A stretch of 64,000 bases of DNA from Ficedula albicollis (taxonomy: Eukaryota > Chordata > Aves > Passeriformes > Muscicapidae). Made by a program: the position numbers and the translations under genes. The stretch spans positions 2,124,358 through 2,188,357 of the forward strand of contig NC_021678.1 of the NCBI RefSeq assembly GCF_000247815.1, read 5' to 3'. Positions within the stretch are counted from its first letter, which is position 1. Each line of letters opens with the position of its first letter. Below are positions 26,289-39,250 of the stretch, piece after piece. A model generated the notes under the pieces. The model ran no database searches. It saw nothing but the letters and a program-made list of their open reading frames with translations, and had not been told where the DNA came from.

Positions 26289-27937
26289 CTATCCATCCAT
26301 CCATCCATCCATCCATCCATCATCCATCCATCATCCATCATCCATCCATCCATCCATCATCCATCATCCATCCATCCATCATCCATCCATCATCCATCAT
26401 CCATCCATCCATCATCCATCCATCATCCATCATCCATCCATCCATCATCCATCCATCATCCATCATCCATCCATCCATCATCCATCCATCATCCATCATC
26501 CATCCATCCATCATCCATCCATCATCCATCATCCATCCATCCATCATCCATCCATCATCCATCATCCATCCATCCATCATCCATCCATCATCCATCATCC
26601 ATCCATCCATCATCCATCCATCATCCATCATCCATCCATCCATCATCCATCCATCATCCATCATCCATCCATCCATCATCCATCCATCATCCATCATCCA
26701 TCCATCCATCATCCATCCATCATCCATCATCCATCCATCCATCATCCATCCATCATCCATCATCCATCCATCCATCATCCATCCATCATCCATCATCCAT
26801 CCATCCATCATCCATCCATCATCCATCATCCATCCATCCATCATCCATCCATCATCCATCATCCATCCATCCATCATCCATCCATCATCCATCATCCATC
26901 CATCCATCATCCATCCATCATCCATCATCCATCCATCCATCATCCATCCATCATCCATCATCCATCCATCCATCATCCATCCATCATCCATCATCCATCC
27001 ATCCATCATCCATCCATCATCCATCATCCATCCATCCATCATCCATCCATCATCCATCATCCATCCATCCATCATCCATCCATCATCCATCATCCATCCA
27101 TCCATCATCCATCCATCATCCATCATCCATCCATCCATCATCCATCCATCATCCATCATCCATCCATCCATCATCCATCCATCATCCATCATCCATCCAT
27201 CCATCATCCATCCATCATCCATCATCCATCCATCCATCATCCATCCATCATCCATCATCCATCCATCCATCATCCATCCATCATCCATCATCCATCCATC
27301 CATCATCCATCCATCATCCATCATCCATCCATCCATCATCCATCCATCATCCATCATCCATCCATCCATCATCCATCCATCATCCATCATCCATCCATCC
27401 ATCATCCATCCATCATCCATCATCCATCCATCCATCATCCATCCATCATCCATCATCCATCCATCCATCATCCATCCATCATCCATCATCCATCCATCCA
27501 TCATCCATCCATCATCCATCATCCATCCATCCATCATCCATCCATCATCCATCATCCATCCATCCATCATCCATCCATCATCCATCATCCATCCATCCAT
27601 CATCCATCCATCATCCATCATCCATCCATCCATCATCCATCCATCATCCATCATCCATCCATCCATCATCCATCCATCATCCATCATCCATCCATCCATC
27701 ATCCATCCATCATCCATCATCCATCCATCCATCATCCATCCATCATCCATCATCCATCCATCCATCATCCATCCATCATCCATCATCCATCCATCCATCA
27801 TCCATCCATCATCCATCATCCATCCATCCATCATCCATCCATCATCCATCATCCATCCATCCATCATCCATCCATCATCCATCATCCATCCATCCATCAT
27901 CCATCCATCATCCATCATCCATCCATCCATCATCCAT
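26289..27937. repeat. 33-bp higher-order CCATC/CAT array, ~48 units
   Basis: After ~75 bp of irregular CATC repeats the array settles into an exact 33-bp unit. Its blocks have lengths 4-4-4-3-4-4-3-4-3 (CATC x3, CAT, CATC x2, CAT, CATC, CAT). About 48 such units follow without visible divergence. Because 33 is a multiple of three and no stop occurs, open frames of 551-607 codons cross the array on both strands (11-residue period, His-Pro-Ser-Ile rich on the plus strand and Met-Asp-Gly-Trp rich on the minus). These are not evidence of a gene. Confidence 0.95.
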
Positions 27938-29550
27938 ACATTCCCTTCCTCTTCTATTTCAATAAAACAACCTGACCTGGAAGAAACTGGCAATTATTCC
28001 TGCTCTTGGTGAACACTGAGCTGGAAAACCTCCTGGATCCTATGGACCAAACCCATGGAAAAGACACCACGGGGTTCAGAAGAATCCATGCTGGAACAAG
28101 CAGCCAGCTGTGAGAGCAAGCAAGAGGGAGAAGCCAGGCTTCTCCTGGCTTGCAGTGGGAAGGAAAGTGATGGTGCTCAGGGAGAGCTTGGCAGGGAGCT
28201 GGATTTGGAAAGGGGACAGAGGGAAGTTTCACACCAGTGACGCTCACCAGGGCTTTGCAAATGCCACGTTGGCCTTTTCAGCCCGCACGGGGGGGGAAAA
28301 AAAGCAGTTTTCACACCTAAGAGCCTTCTTCCACAAGCTGTCTAATGGCACTTTCACAATCAGCAGGCTGCTCTGAAAGGGAGCAACTGCTCCCTCCCCT
28401 CCAGCTGAGATCCCCTCCTCACACAGTCAGTGGGGTTATTTCCCAACACTGGTGAGCACCAAAGATGAAGCTGAAAATTAAAACCAGCCAAAGCAGCCCC
28501 TCCCCACCCCTTTTAATAAAGCTACTGAATATCATGTTCCCAGCCTAGATTAACCTAAGCTTTGCTCCCAATTATTGTTTCACTCTCCTAAGTACAGAAG
28601 CAAGGAAGGGGCTTGACAAATGAACCCAGCTCTGCTGTAAAGCTGCACTTCCACTTCTGCAAGTTTGTCTGAATCCTTATTGCTCAGCAAAATCCTCCCT
28701 CACACAAATCACTGTGTATTCCCAAGGCTTTTTTACTGTACTGGGGACTCCAAGGAATTTTCAGCCTTTTGGTTTGTGGGGCTGTGAACCCCATGGGGTG
28801 AATTCAGACTCTGGGTCTTGCCCCAGGCCCATACAAAGAGCCCACAGCTCCTGTGGGGTCATGCAGGACACACATGGGGCTGAACTGAGCTAGAAACAGG
28901 TTTTCCTCACGGTGGAAAAGCGAGGCTGCTGCTGGAGAGCAGGTTATTTGGGGACTTGCACGTTAGCACTGGGTCCTGAACACGGTGATGAAATGAAAAT
29001 GGAAAAGGGAAGGAGGAGAGGATTGTGCTGCTCAGGGCTGTGATGCCTCCAAAGCCCAGCTCTGGGGAAAGCTCCTGATCTCTCAGACCTCTCTGCAGAG
29101 AGGTGGCAGGGGGAAAATCCAGCCCATCCTCTGCTCCTCGCCCTTCTCCCAGCACAAATCAAGGCAGCTGTGATTAGAGGGAGAGGGGAGTGTTGAGGGA
29201 TGCAGGCATCCCACGCTTTCCCCTGCTGGCATGTCAGGCTAATCAGCTCCACCAGCTCCTCTGAACGCTGCCCCTGCTCTCCCTGGAGCTCAGCTTTGAT
29301 TTCCAGGCCCGTGGTGCTGTAGGAACAAGTCTCAGCTGGTTCCAGAGCCCAGCCTGAGGTTTAGGTCAGGAGTGGTTGTTCAGCTTGACCCCCTGCCCCA
29401 CAGCTAATGCAGGGCTCCAGCATGGCAGGAACACTCCTTGGGAAACCAAGGGATAGGGAAAACACCAGTACATCACAGCAAATCAGCCCCATCGTCCTTA
29501 AAGGCTGACACACAAGTGCATTCACATCTTTGGGATCACCCTGGTGTCTT
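27938..29550. other. Unique noncoding DNA
   Basis: No gene or known repeat. It contains short AATAAA words with no associated gene structure. Confidence 0.5.
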
Positions 29551-29677
29551 GGAATGGCTTGGATTGGAAGGGACTCTCAAAATCATCTTCTAATTCCACC
29601 CCCCACTGCAACAAGTTCCTCAAAGCCCATTCCAGCCTGGCCTTGAACAGTTCCAAGGATGGGACAGCTACAGCTTA
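29551..29677 (-). mobile_element. CR1 LINE 3' fragment
   Basis: The plus strand reads 'ggaatggcttggattggaag', 'ggactctcaaaatcatcttc', 'cattccagcctggccttgaa' and 'cagttccaaggatgggacag', an inverted and diverged CR1 3' end. Confidence 0.85.
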
Positions 29678-31186
29678 GAGAGAGGGAAGGGAGTTGCATT
29701 GGCTGTTTCCCTTGCCTAGAACAGAGGCTCTGATACCAAAATCATGGCAGCACATGGATGCTTTTAGAAAAAAAAAAAAAAGGACAAGTCGGACCTTCCT
29801 GAAATTCCTCCTGTAATAAAAGAAAGAAGCTGTCCATGGTGTCCCTCCTCCATCCCACCCTGTGAGACCCAAGGTGTCCTTTATGGACACACTGAGGAGT
29901 GTGAAGGTGACTCCACCTAAGAAAAACACACTTGGGCACCTGACTGCCCCCTGTGCCGCTGCTTTCTAAGGGGTTTTCTGCAAATTGCATGATCCAAGTC
30001 CATTTGAACACGTGGAGAAAGGCAGGACATGCCTGATCCCTCTTTGGAGGCATCCAAAGGGATACCTCTGCAACACATCTGCAGAGCTAAATAAGGTGCT
30101 TGTCCCACAGGCTGCTCCAAAGTGAGCACAGCAGGGTAAATTCGAGAGCAGGAATAGGTTTAAAACATTTCTCAGCCTCAGCCCTGGCAGGGAGCAGCTC
30201 TTCAGTCTCTGGTGATTTGCCAAGAGGGTAATTTCTTACTGCTAATAAGTGAGTGTGTAAACAAGGTGGTGCAGGGACACCTCTCCCAGTGGAAGGATTT
30301 CTTCTCCTGGATGGCAGGGTGAGTTTTGTTTCAGGATAAGTCCTGTCCTGCTGCTCCTTGGCTGCTCCACGAGACATCACCACGCTGGCAAAGGCAGCAT
30401 TCCTTACAGACCTCATCAAAAGCAGAGCATGTTTAAAGAGGGAAGCATCCTGCTAATAAATAGGCAGAACTTGCAGCCCTGGCCAGCCCATCTGAAAAAA
30501 AATCAGTGTTGGTTGAGAGCTGCCCAAGAAGAGACTTCAGGGAAGGAAGGAGATGGACTCTGTTCATAATGCATCCTAAAGGATCCCCACATCCTTCAGC
30601 CAGGCCCAAACAAAACACAGGTTAGAGGCTTGGTTTGACTCCTGTTGAAGGCATTCCTTTCCACTGACTTCCACAGATAGACACAAAAAAGGGAGTGAGG
30701 TGTCAATACAGTACCAATTCCTCAGACCCCAGGACCTCATTAGCAGAGGTAAAAAAAGTCATTAGCAGTGTAAAAAATCACACCCCAAAACCAATGCTCT
30801 GGAAGTCAACAAACTAATTTCAAGGTGGACCAAAATGCTTCATTTTACCCTCAATACAGAGGTTGGGTTGTGATTTCATCTGATTTACGTGAGGGTTATT
30901 TTTAAATAATAAAATAATTGGCACTGCCAATCCCCAGCCCGTGAGTCAGCACTGGGATGTTGCTGCTTTCCAGCAAAGCACCTGGAGCACACTTGGGATG
31001 TGTCCAAGAGCTGGTTTGTAGGTGGGGCTGAGGCATTCCCATTTTGGCTGTGCCAATCTCTTCCTCCCTCCCCTGTCAGCATTGATGGTCACCTGCTTCA
31101 CCGTGCTGGTGGCAGACAGGAATAATTTGGCTTTATGAACTGCACCAGATGTTTCAGACCACACTTACCCTGCCAGAAAGAAGGGG
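29678..31186. other. Unique noncoding DNA
   Basis: No gene or repeat recognised, apart from a short A run at about 29767-29780. Confidence 0.5.
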
Positions 31187-31470
31187 GGAACATGGAGTTG
31201 TTCAGTTTGGGAAAACCCTCTCAGGAGGAACACGGAGTTGTTCAGTTTGGGAAAACCCTCTCAGGTCATCAAGAACAACCATCCCCCAGCTCTGACCAAG
31301 CCCACCACTGACCATGTCCCCAAATGCCACATCCACACTGCCTTTAAATCCCTCCAGGAGTGGTGGCTCCACCTGAACAGCCAGGGCTTGGCAACCCTCT
31401 CCATGAAGAAATTATTCCCAATGTCCAACCTAACCCTCCCCTGGCACAACCTGAGGCTGGCTGCTCTCAC
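31187..31470 (-). mobile_element. CR1 LINE fragment, second subfamily, duplicated 3' end
   Basis: The plus strand matches an inverted CR1 of a different 3' UTR type: 'gggaaaaccctctcaggtca', 'ccatgtccccaaatgccaca', 'ctccaggagtggtggctcca', 'tccatgaagaaattattccc' and 'aatgtccaacctaaccctcc'. The terminal 40 bp occurs twice (31187-31226 and 31227-31266). A second CR1 with its 3' end duplicated lies at 18991-19250. Confidence 0.82.
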
Positions 31471-31786
31471 TCCACGATGGGTGCAGCAGGAATTGTGTCT
31501 GGCCAGGCTGCACAGCCAGAGCTGGAGCCCAGCCAGGACAAGGGGCTCCAAATGTCTCCTCCCGTTCCAGCCAGACATCCCAGGAGATCATTAACCGCTG
31601 CACGTGACCGGCAGCAATAATTAATCACCCAAAGTTGTTATTTCTCCAAGCCAAGTCATGTTCTGCCTCCACCATGGGTTTGACAGCAGTCAGTAGCAGC
31701 GCTGGCAATTAAAGTTAGGCAAGATCTGATTAACAAGATAATGTTCACTGATCATGGTGTATCTGTGTCGAGTCCAACCACAGGGC
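31471..31786. other. Unique noncoding DNA
   Basis: No gene or repeat recognised. Confidence 0.5.
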
Positions 31787-32358
<572 letters not shown>

Positions 32359-32574
32359 CCTTAGCTGGTATTTTTCACATAGCAGGAGGAACAGGGATCA
32401 TCAGCTCAAGACTGCTTCAAGCAGTTCAGCTGGGCTCCAGTTCTGCACTCCTCAGACCCCTTCGGGGCAGACAGGGATTTAGGGAAGGCAGGAGTCACTA
32501 GTGCTCCAGCCAGCAGTGCCAGGGACCTCAGGAGCCATCCCCACAAGTGTCACCACAGCCCAGTCCAGTAACCA

Positions 32575-32720
32575 TCCCTGGATTCCAATATGCAAATATA
32601 ATAAGAGGATTGCAGAGAAGAGATTTGTCTTGACTGGGAGATTAGTTTTAGATCGAATTTGGCTAATGTGGGAAATGCTGCTGGCGAGGATGTGACCACT
32701 TCAATTAGCTCGTGAGTGCT
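32575..32720. promoter_or_regulatory. AT-rich island with octamer (candidate conserved element)
   Basis: It contains ATGCAAAT (32590-32597, a POU octamer match), two ATTAG/CTAAT words and a CAATTAGCTC word in ~130 bp of non-repetitive sequence. The case rests on motif density and lack of transposon content. Conservation was not tested. Confidence 0.25.
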
Positions 32721-33774
32721 TTTCTGCATCTCTGCTGGCAGAGAGGAGCTGGAGAGATGCTGAACTCTGAAGGCAAGGGCAGCACAGGCAGCTCACCCAG
32801 AGGTGTTTCAGCTCTGAACCAGCAGCCCTCAGTCGAGCATCTCCTGCACATTTCCTGGCGTTCCCAAACCTCCTCCCTGCTCCTCCTTGTTCCCTGAGTG
32901 TACGTGGTGCTGCCAGCTGTGCCACAAGGGCACTGGGGCAGGAGGGAAGGGATTGCACAGGTCAGAGCAGGAATTCACTGCCAGCAATCAGAAATTGAGG
33001 CTGTTCGGCCCCACCATCACAAATACACCATTATTCTCCAGAAATTAAAAATAAATTATTCCCAACAGGGGATTGAGATGCTCCTAAGGGAAGCAGTAAT
33101 AAGGCAAAAGCCATCTGCATCAGAAGGTTCCTGGAGAGAGGAAGCCAGAGCGGGAATCCCTCCCTGCACTGCTAGGGCAAGGTCACTTTGATGCGTGGAG
33201 TGCTGAGAGATGCAGGAACCTCCTTCAGGAGGCTCTGATATTCCATCAGACCTTCAGTCTCCTGCCTGTGTCTCCTTCCAGGGAAGTGGGCAGCAGCCAC
33301 ATGCTGGTTTTCTGAGGGTGCAATGCAAGGCATTCCAGCCAGGAGTTGCATCCAGCACCACACCTCTGAGCGCTCACAGGCTGTTCACACGGGATGCCTT
33401 CAACACCTTTAAACACTCTCAAGCCAAAGCACTTTCTTTGCCACTCTGTAGCCCAGCCCCTGCTTATCCAAGGTCTGATCCCACCGTCTGCCCCCTCCAG
33501 ATGTCCAGGATCCCAGCATCTCTCCAGAAGGGTCACCCACTCCAGGCTCCCTAGTTCAGGCAAATCCAAGGACCTTGGGGACATAAAAGGCTTCCAGTCC
33601 CCAGGATCTTCCTCCTCAGCACGTGTCCAACCATTCAGCCAGGCCAAGGTAAAGCAGGAGGCTCCTGGGCCACCAGGGAAAGCCCAAAACCTTCATTTCA
33701 AAGCCTGAGGAATCTCAGAGGGAAAAGGTTAGGGCAAGGCTCGGCTTTTTGTTCAACATGTGCTGACTATGCCC
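32721..33774. other. Unique noncoding DNA
   Basis: No gene recognised. The 33210-33708 open frames on both strands have no domain. Confidence 0.5.
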
Positions 33775-34090
33775 TGAAGTACCAGACTTCTAGACTGATT
33801 TGGAATATTATAATAGCGCCTTTGTGCCATTTGAAACCAAATCAAAGAAAATGTTCATAAATAGCCCGTGTTAAAGATGGGTCCATTTATTTTTTCCCAT
33901 CCAATTTCCATTCCTTCCCTTTGCCGCATTTGCTAATTATCCAGTATGCATTTGCTTAAAGAAAGCATTTTTCTGGCCTTCACAATCCATCTTCCCATCC
34001 TAATGGATCTTGTGGTAAAGTCATTACGGAGACTTTATGAAATCACAGTTATTTCCATGACAACAGTGATGTAATAAAGGTGGGATTATG
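33775..34090. promoter_or_regulatory. AT-rich candidate conserved noncoding element
   Basis: This 300-bp low-CpG, non-repetitive island carries many factor-like words: AAATCAAAG (TCF/LEF type), CATAAATAG, GCTAATTATC with TAATTA at 33934-33939, TATGCATTTGC, AGTCATTACG and TGACAACAGTGATG. No reading frame is preserved. Motif identities are textbook consensus matches made by eye. Confidence 0.3.
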
Positions 34091-34100
34091 ACATTACAGC

Positions 34101-34235
34101 AAGATCGAGCTGAAGGACGGGATGGATTTGTTTACCCCAGACAGGGCAAGGAAGGGACTTCATTCATGAAGATCGAGCTGAAGGACAGGATGGATTTGTT
34201 TATCCCAGACAGGGCAAGGAAGGGACTTCATTCAT
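34101..34235. repeat. 68-bp tandem duplication
   Basis: Two units start at 34101 and 34169 ('aagatcgagctgaaggac'). They differ at about two positions. The duplication directly follows the AT-rich island. Confidence 0.93.
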
Positions 34236-35439
34236 CCAGTGTTTCTAAAAGTGCCTTCAGGTCTGCTAATGGAAGGGACATTTTATATCTGGGTTTTTTT
34301 TTATTTTCTTTTGTTTTACACTTATTTATGAGGGCTCCTTTCCAAGCACACGTAGTTTAGTGTAAGTTGGAGGGGAGCAGCCTTGCTGAGGAAATACTTA
34401 CCCATCTCTGTGAAGGGAAAGATCATCCCTTCAAGACTCATGGCTCTGGGGAAGGGTTGTTGCCTTTCCTGAAAGACATCAATGCCTGCTGGGGAAGGGT
34501 TGTCCACCGGCTTACAGGACCAGCAGGACAGAATTTCCCCCCTTTCAAGGGTGGCTGATCTAAGCTGCTTTCTCTTCCAACATTTTAATCAAGAAATCAC
34601 CTGCCGATGGGTCACAGCATGAATTGGCTCCCCATGAACTTAGGTTTGAAAGTGGCATTAAGGCCCTTTCTTCTCCTTCAGGGAAACAAAACCAGCCTGG
34701 GTCTGGCCAGCAAATTCCAAGCCAAAACCTACTCTTCTCTCAAACCCAGACACACCTCTTGAAGTGATTTTTAGCTCGCTCGCTCTTGAGCAATCACAGG
34801 ATAAACCTGGGTGAAAATGACACAGCAATTCCTAAAGGATCAGAGCATGGAACGCCACAAGACAGCTTTGAAGATAGCTGGGGTTTCTGGTTTGTTTTTT
34901 CGCAGGGAGGAAAAGATGAATATTTCATACGGTACATGGTTCAAAAGTTGATTAATGTTTCAGCGTGTGGAAAACCAAGCTCAGGAGACAAGTTTCCTCA
35001 TGTAAAATTCTTTAAGCTGGCAGCAGGGCTTGTATGGCCAACTTCTCCGAGGGGGTGTGTTTTGTTTCACCCCCTTCAAAACCGCTCCTGGCAGTGGCTT
35101 GGTGCTCTGGGAGTGGGGTTAGATCAGGGCTCGACCTGCAAGGGTGGGGTGGCCCTGCTTTGGTGTCCCCAAAACTCTCCCCACTCTGTCACCACAGCCA
35201 GGCCAGGGACCTCCTCTGCTTCTTCAGGAGCTGGTGAGGAGCTGTGTATTGGATATATTTATATCCAATATATTTATATCTGATATATTTATATTTATCC
35301 GATACATGAACACACAGAGGAGAGCCCAAAACTCCCCTGCTCTGAAAATTCATCTGCTTCAAGCCCAGCTGCTTCAGCTGGTCCTGCCCCAATTCCCACT
35401 CCTCTAAGCCTTCCCAATATCTCTTCATTGACAGAAGGG
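34236..35439. other. Unique noncoding DNA
   Basis: No gene supported. A 165-codon open frame (34786-35283, plus) ends in a (TATATTTATATC)n-type stretch at 35250-35300 and has no recognisable domain or splice context. Confidence 0.45.
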
Positions 35440-35780
35440 GAACACGGTGAGGCCACGCAGACGTGTTAATGAAATGTGAATTATTAACCGCGGCGTGCTA
35501 AGGGAGATAGAAGAGGGGGGATGACATTTTGCCATTAATATGTAAAATGGGCACCTCTCCCTCCTTTTGCTGGAGGGGAAGAGCAGACTCCAGCCCGTGT
35601 CCCATTCCAGGGCCAGGATGGGTAATGAGATAACACGATTGCTGAGTCTCTCGCCCTTTTTCTTTCTTTCTTTCTTCCGCGATAAAAGGACAGAGGGAAA
35701 TGCACACAATTAAAAGGAGGATTCCAACCAGCCCCGGAGAGATTCAATGAATAATAATGGACCTCCAGCTGCTAATGTGC
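35440..35780. promoter_or_regulatory. TAAT-rich candidate conserved noncoding element
   Basis: Words include GTTAATGAAAT, AATTATTAACCGCGG, GCCATTAATATG, GGTAATGAGATAAC, CAATTAAAAGG and GCTAATGTGC. A (TTTC)n tract of ~25 bp lies at 35657-35680. The combination of TAAT cores with isolated CpG (CGCGGCG, CCGCGATAAA) is unlike neighbouring bulk DNA. Confidence 0.28.
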
Positions 35781-36899
35781 TTAAAGGACTTCCAAGTCTC
35801 AAGTGTCTAACCAGCTTAAGGGTCCCTACCACAGACTTCATTTCTCTCTGTAAATGGGAAAGGCAGGGCAGGAGCAGGAGGGGGGGAATCCTGCCCCTGA
35901 TTACAGATGGGATCATCACCCAGCCCTTCACGAGGATGGATGTGACAGCAACAAAAGAGTAAAGTCAACTTAACAGCGCCCTCAAAGCCAACACCAAGTG
36001 TGGGGTGAGGAAGGTCCTTTCCTAACAACCCCTGTGTGTCACCTACACTTGTAGTCACCCCAAAATACCTCAGAAGAGGGTCCAAGACGCTGCTGGGATA
36101 AAACCAGCAATAAAACTTTCTCTGTGCAGCTCCTGGTGAGGGCAAGGTCTCTGCTGGGGTGTGACCTTCAGTGCCTGCTCATTCCCACACCTTTCCTGCA
36201 TAAGGGACAGAAGATGTGCCTCATGGACAACAGCCAAAGCCACATAAAAATGTCCACCTGAAGATTATCAGAGGTTTGGTTTTGGCTTGTTGTTTTTTTG
36301 TTTTTTTTTTCTGGCACTTCCCTTATTTTTTTCTCTTTCTCATTAATGCTTCTCTCTCTCTTTCACAATCCATTAACTTTCCTGCTGCCATCTCCCTTCC
36401 TGGGCCCCCCTGACCAAGACAGCCTCCTCTCCTTGACCCTCTCAGGTTTCTACCATGCTCATAAATTTCCACGGAGGATCAAGGGAAAGGCTTGCAGAGG
36501 GGGAAGAGCAAAAGACAACGCAGAAAGCGCTGTCCCAGCCTTGAGTTCCCCGTGAAGTTGTGTCCCCCTCCTCCCCATCCCAAGGTTATAGGGTAACTAT
36601 CACAGATTCAGGGAGCAGCAGCTTCAGAGGCTAGCAAGGAGATGATCAAAGGAACAAGGAATGTTAGCTAGGTCTGGGCTCCTCAGCCTGGCAAAGGGAT
36701 AGGATGGAGATCTGAGAATCGCAAGAAAAGCTGTTTCCATCTCTCCTGGAGCAAGGACTGGGGGCATCAGAGGAAACTCACCAGCTCAGAACGAACCAAA
36801 TGAGCTATTTTTGTACCCAGCCCGCCTCCATGCCATGGGACTCCTCAATAGAGGAACTGTGCCTGCCTGGAGCTCAGAAGAGTTTATTAAAAAAAAAAA
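35781..36899. other. Unique noncoding DNA
   Basis: No gene or transposon supported. A T-rich stretch lies at 36285-36340. Confidence 0.5.
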
Positions 36900-37500
36900 T
36901 CCAGATTTTTCTGGCCGTGTGCGGGAGCTGTTACGAACAAACACATCACTTGCGGGTGAGGAGGTGCCTGACCTGCAAACCACAGGAGAAATATCCCAGA
37001 GATTCCCCACTGCTCCGACCCTGCACTTACACAGGTTTCCAGGAACACTGTCGGGATCACAGACGGGATTTCGTGTTTGGGGGAACTGCTCTGACCCCGC
37101 ACGACCGCTATGGTGCCTTCACACCTCGCCAGCTCCAGACGACACATCCCCTCTCCTCCAGCTCTGGGGGAAGCCTGCCGGATCCGTGGGCAACAGCAAG
37201 ATGTCAGAGGGAGCAGGAAGACGGGTCGGGAATATTTAACGGGAATAGCTGCTGGCAGCGGGGACGGAGGAGGGAACGGTTGCATAAGCCGGCACTGGAG
37301 ACTCCCAGCCCCTGGCACAGGAGGCAGGCACAGCACTGCACACAAAAGAAAGAGAGAAGTTGTGTGAGGTCGGCCACGTGTCAGCCCTACACGGCTGCAT
37401 CATGCAAGTTTAAAGGCTTCAAAGCAGGAGACGATCTCGGCCAGGCCACGTGCGCGCTCATCCCTCCAACCTGAGGTTGGCGAAACAACGGGAGAGCGCC
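36900..37500. promoter_or_regulatory. CpG-enriched stretch
   Basis: CpG is clearly more frequent than in the flanks (for example CGGGATCACAGACGGG, CGCACGACCGC, CTCGCC, CAGACGACAC, GCCGGATCCG, GACGGGTCGGG, GCGGGGACGG). A 224-codon plus frame (36800-37474) spans it, but start context, domains and codon pattern give no support for coding. It may be a CpG-island-like regulatory region. Confidence 0.3.
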
Positions 37501-37593
37501 AGTGAAAGCAGAGCGGGGTAATTAGCTAATTAGGGGAGCTGACTAATCAGCTAATTCATGAAGGTTTCTCATTATTCACGGAGAAAGAATTCC

Positions 37594-37741
37594 GGCGTGG
37601 AGCAAGGCGGAGCCCACCGGGCAGAGGGAGCCTAAAGTGGGCCAGGCTCAAAACCCACTGGGGTGGTGGCGTGGAGCAAGGTGGAGCCCACCGGGCAGAG
37701 GGAGCCTTAAGTGGGCCAGGCTCAAAACCCACTGGGGTGGG
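37594..37741. repeat. 74-bp tandem duplication
   Basis: Two units of 74 bp start at 37594 and 37668 ('ggcgtggagcaaggyggagc'). They differ at two or three positions. Confidence 0.93.
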
Positions 37742-38289
37742 TTGGAACCTTGGCATCTCCTCAGCCCGGCTGGTTTTGTGCTGCTGAGAGACAGAACCAG
37801 CCCTGCTCGTGCTCCTTCAGCAGAGCAACTGCTCTGACTGCTCTTCTCCTGGGCAAGAGGCAGGAGAGCAGAAGTTCTCCTCTGTTTCGAGCTGGCAAAG
37901 GGAGATTTATTTGCCCAGAACTCAACAGCTCTATTTAACCTTCCCCTAAACGCTGCCCGGGCAGCTCAGACAGCTCAAGTGCTGAAACAATATTGTCTAA
38001 TGAATGCCAAGGGTGGAACAATGCTGCTGCTTCCCTCTCCTTTGAAAGATTGCTCGGCCCAGCGAGACAAATGTCAATAAAAGGAAATTTAAGTTGGGGA
38101 GGGAGGGGAGAAGGCGAGAACACGGATGCCCAACCCGCAGCTCTGCCCAGCTCTCCTTTCCCTCCCCGTTCCCTTCGCCTCCCGTGTCCTTGTGCATCTC
38201 CAGCAGCAATATCACACTGCTGCTATTCCAGCCAGGACGGATATTTGAACAGCCTTGGATCAATATTTGTGCAAAGGGAAAGCTCGTGC

Positions 38290-39250
38290 ATCACGGGGCT
38301 ACAAATCAACCTCTTGTCCCGTATCCAGGCCGGCACACCCGGCCTGCAGGAGCAGCGGATTCCCCCTGGGAAAAGCGGGACACGCGCCTCGCGGCACAGG
38401 AAAAGGAGAAAGAGTAATAGCAGATCCAACCCCAGCTCACGGGCTTTTTTACACCTCTCCCTCAGGTTTGGGGTGGGGGGAGCAGCTTTTCTTAATTAGC
38501 TTTCTAACCTCCTCTAAACAGGTTCAAGGGTGTCTTGGCAGGCTCGGGAAGTGGTGCGAAAGCAGCGCTGAGTATCAGCAGCAGAATTAGTCAGGTGTAA
38601 AAGAACCTTGCTCCTTCTTTCTGGGGACACGATTAGGGCACCAGTAACGAGAAAGACAAAGAACATCCAAGGCTGCAGAAACCTGTCGGGTTTTTTTTTC
38701 CCTTATTAATGGGAAGCGTCGCCTCAGAACTGCATGCTCGGGAGTGGGAAATATTCCTCGCAGCATAAAATCATCGATCCCAAAGTCCTGCCTGAGCTGC
38801 CACGGCTGCCACCAGCCACACTCGGGTTCAGCCCACTGGCAGGTGTCAGGTGTGGCCGTTTTTTGCCCACGGAATGAGATCTGTGGCCGAGCCAGTCCTT
38901 GCTCCTCGAGGCTGAGCTGCCTTCCCCCTCCTACACGCCTGCGGACACGCGGATGAGCAGAACAGCTTTGCCTTGCACCGCTCAGCCCACGCTCCGCACG
39001 ATCCCAGCTGGATTCCCCTGGTCCACAAAATCTGAGGGATGTTTGCAAAGCTTCCCCCGGTGCTGTTTCCCTTTCTGAATCACCCTTCCTGCCTCGTAGC
39101 GGTGACGGATCAACCGCTGTGCCAGATTCGCTTCCACGCGGATTTCAGGACACTGCGTTTGCTCCCTGCGTTGGATTTTCCACCCGGCCTTGCTCTGACA
39201 ACCTTCTGAAGAGGAGCTGGAGGTTTCCCTCACGACTTTTTGCCTCAGTT
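38290..39250. promoter_or_regulatory. CpG-enriched stretch
   Basis: CpG clusters occur at 38318-38400 (GCCGGCACACCCGGCC, AGCGGGACACGCGCCTCGCGGC) and at 38880-39240. No exon could be recognised. Together with 36900-37500 this forms a 2.3-kb region of raised CpG density. Confidence 0.3.

Noticed and set aside
26289..27937. CRISPR-like array
   Set aside because: There are no spacers. The array is a continuous simple-sequence repeat in vertebrate DNA.
26152..27993. Open frames of 551-607 codons on both strands
   Set aside because: They are translations of the 33-bp repeat. All derive from absence of stops in the unit and from its length being a multiple of three.
34786..35283. 165-codon plus frame
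   Set aside because: It ends in a TATATTTATATC repeat and shows no conserved features. The first half looks mildly protein-like, but that is not enough.
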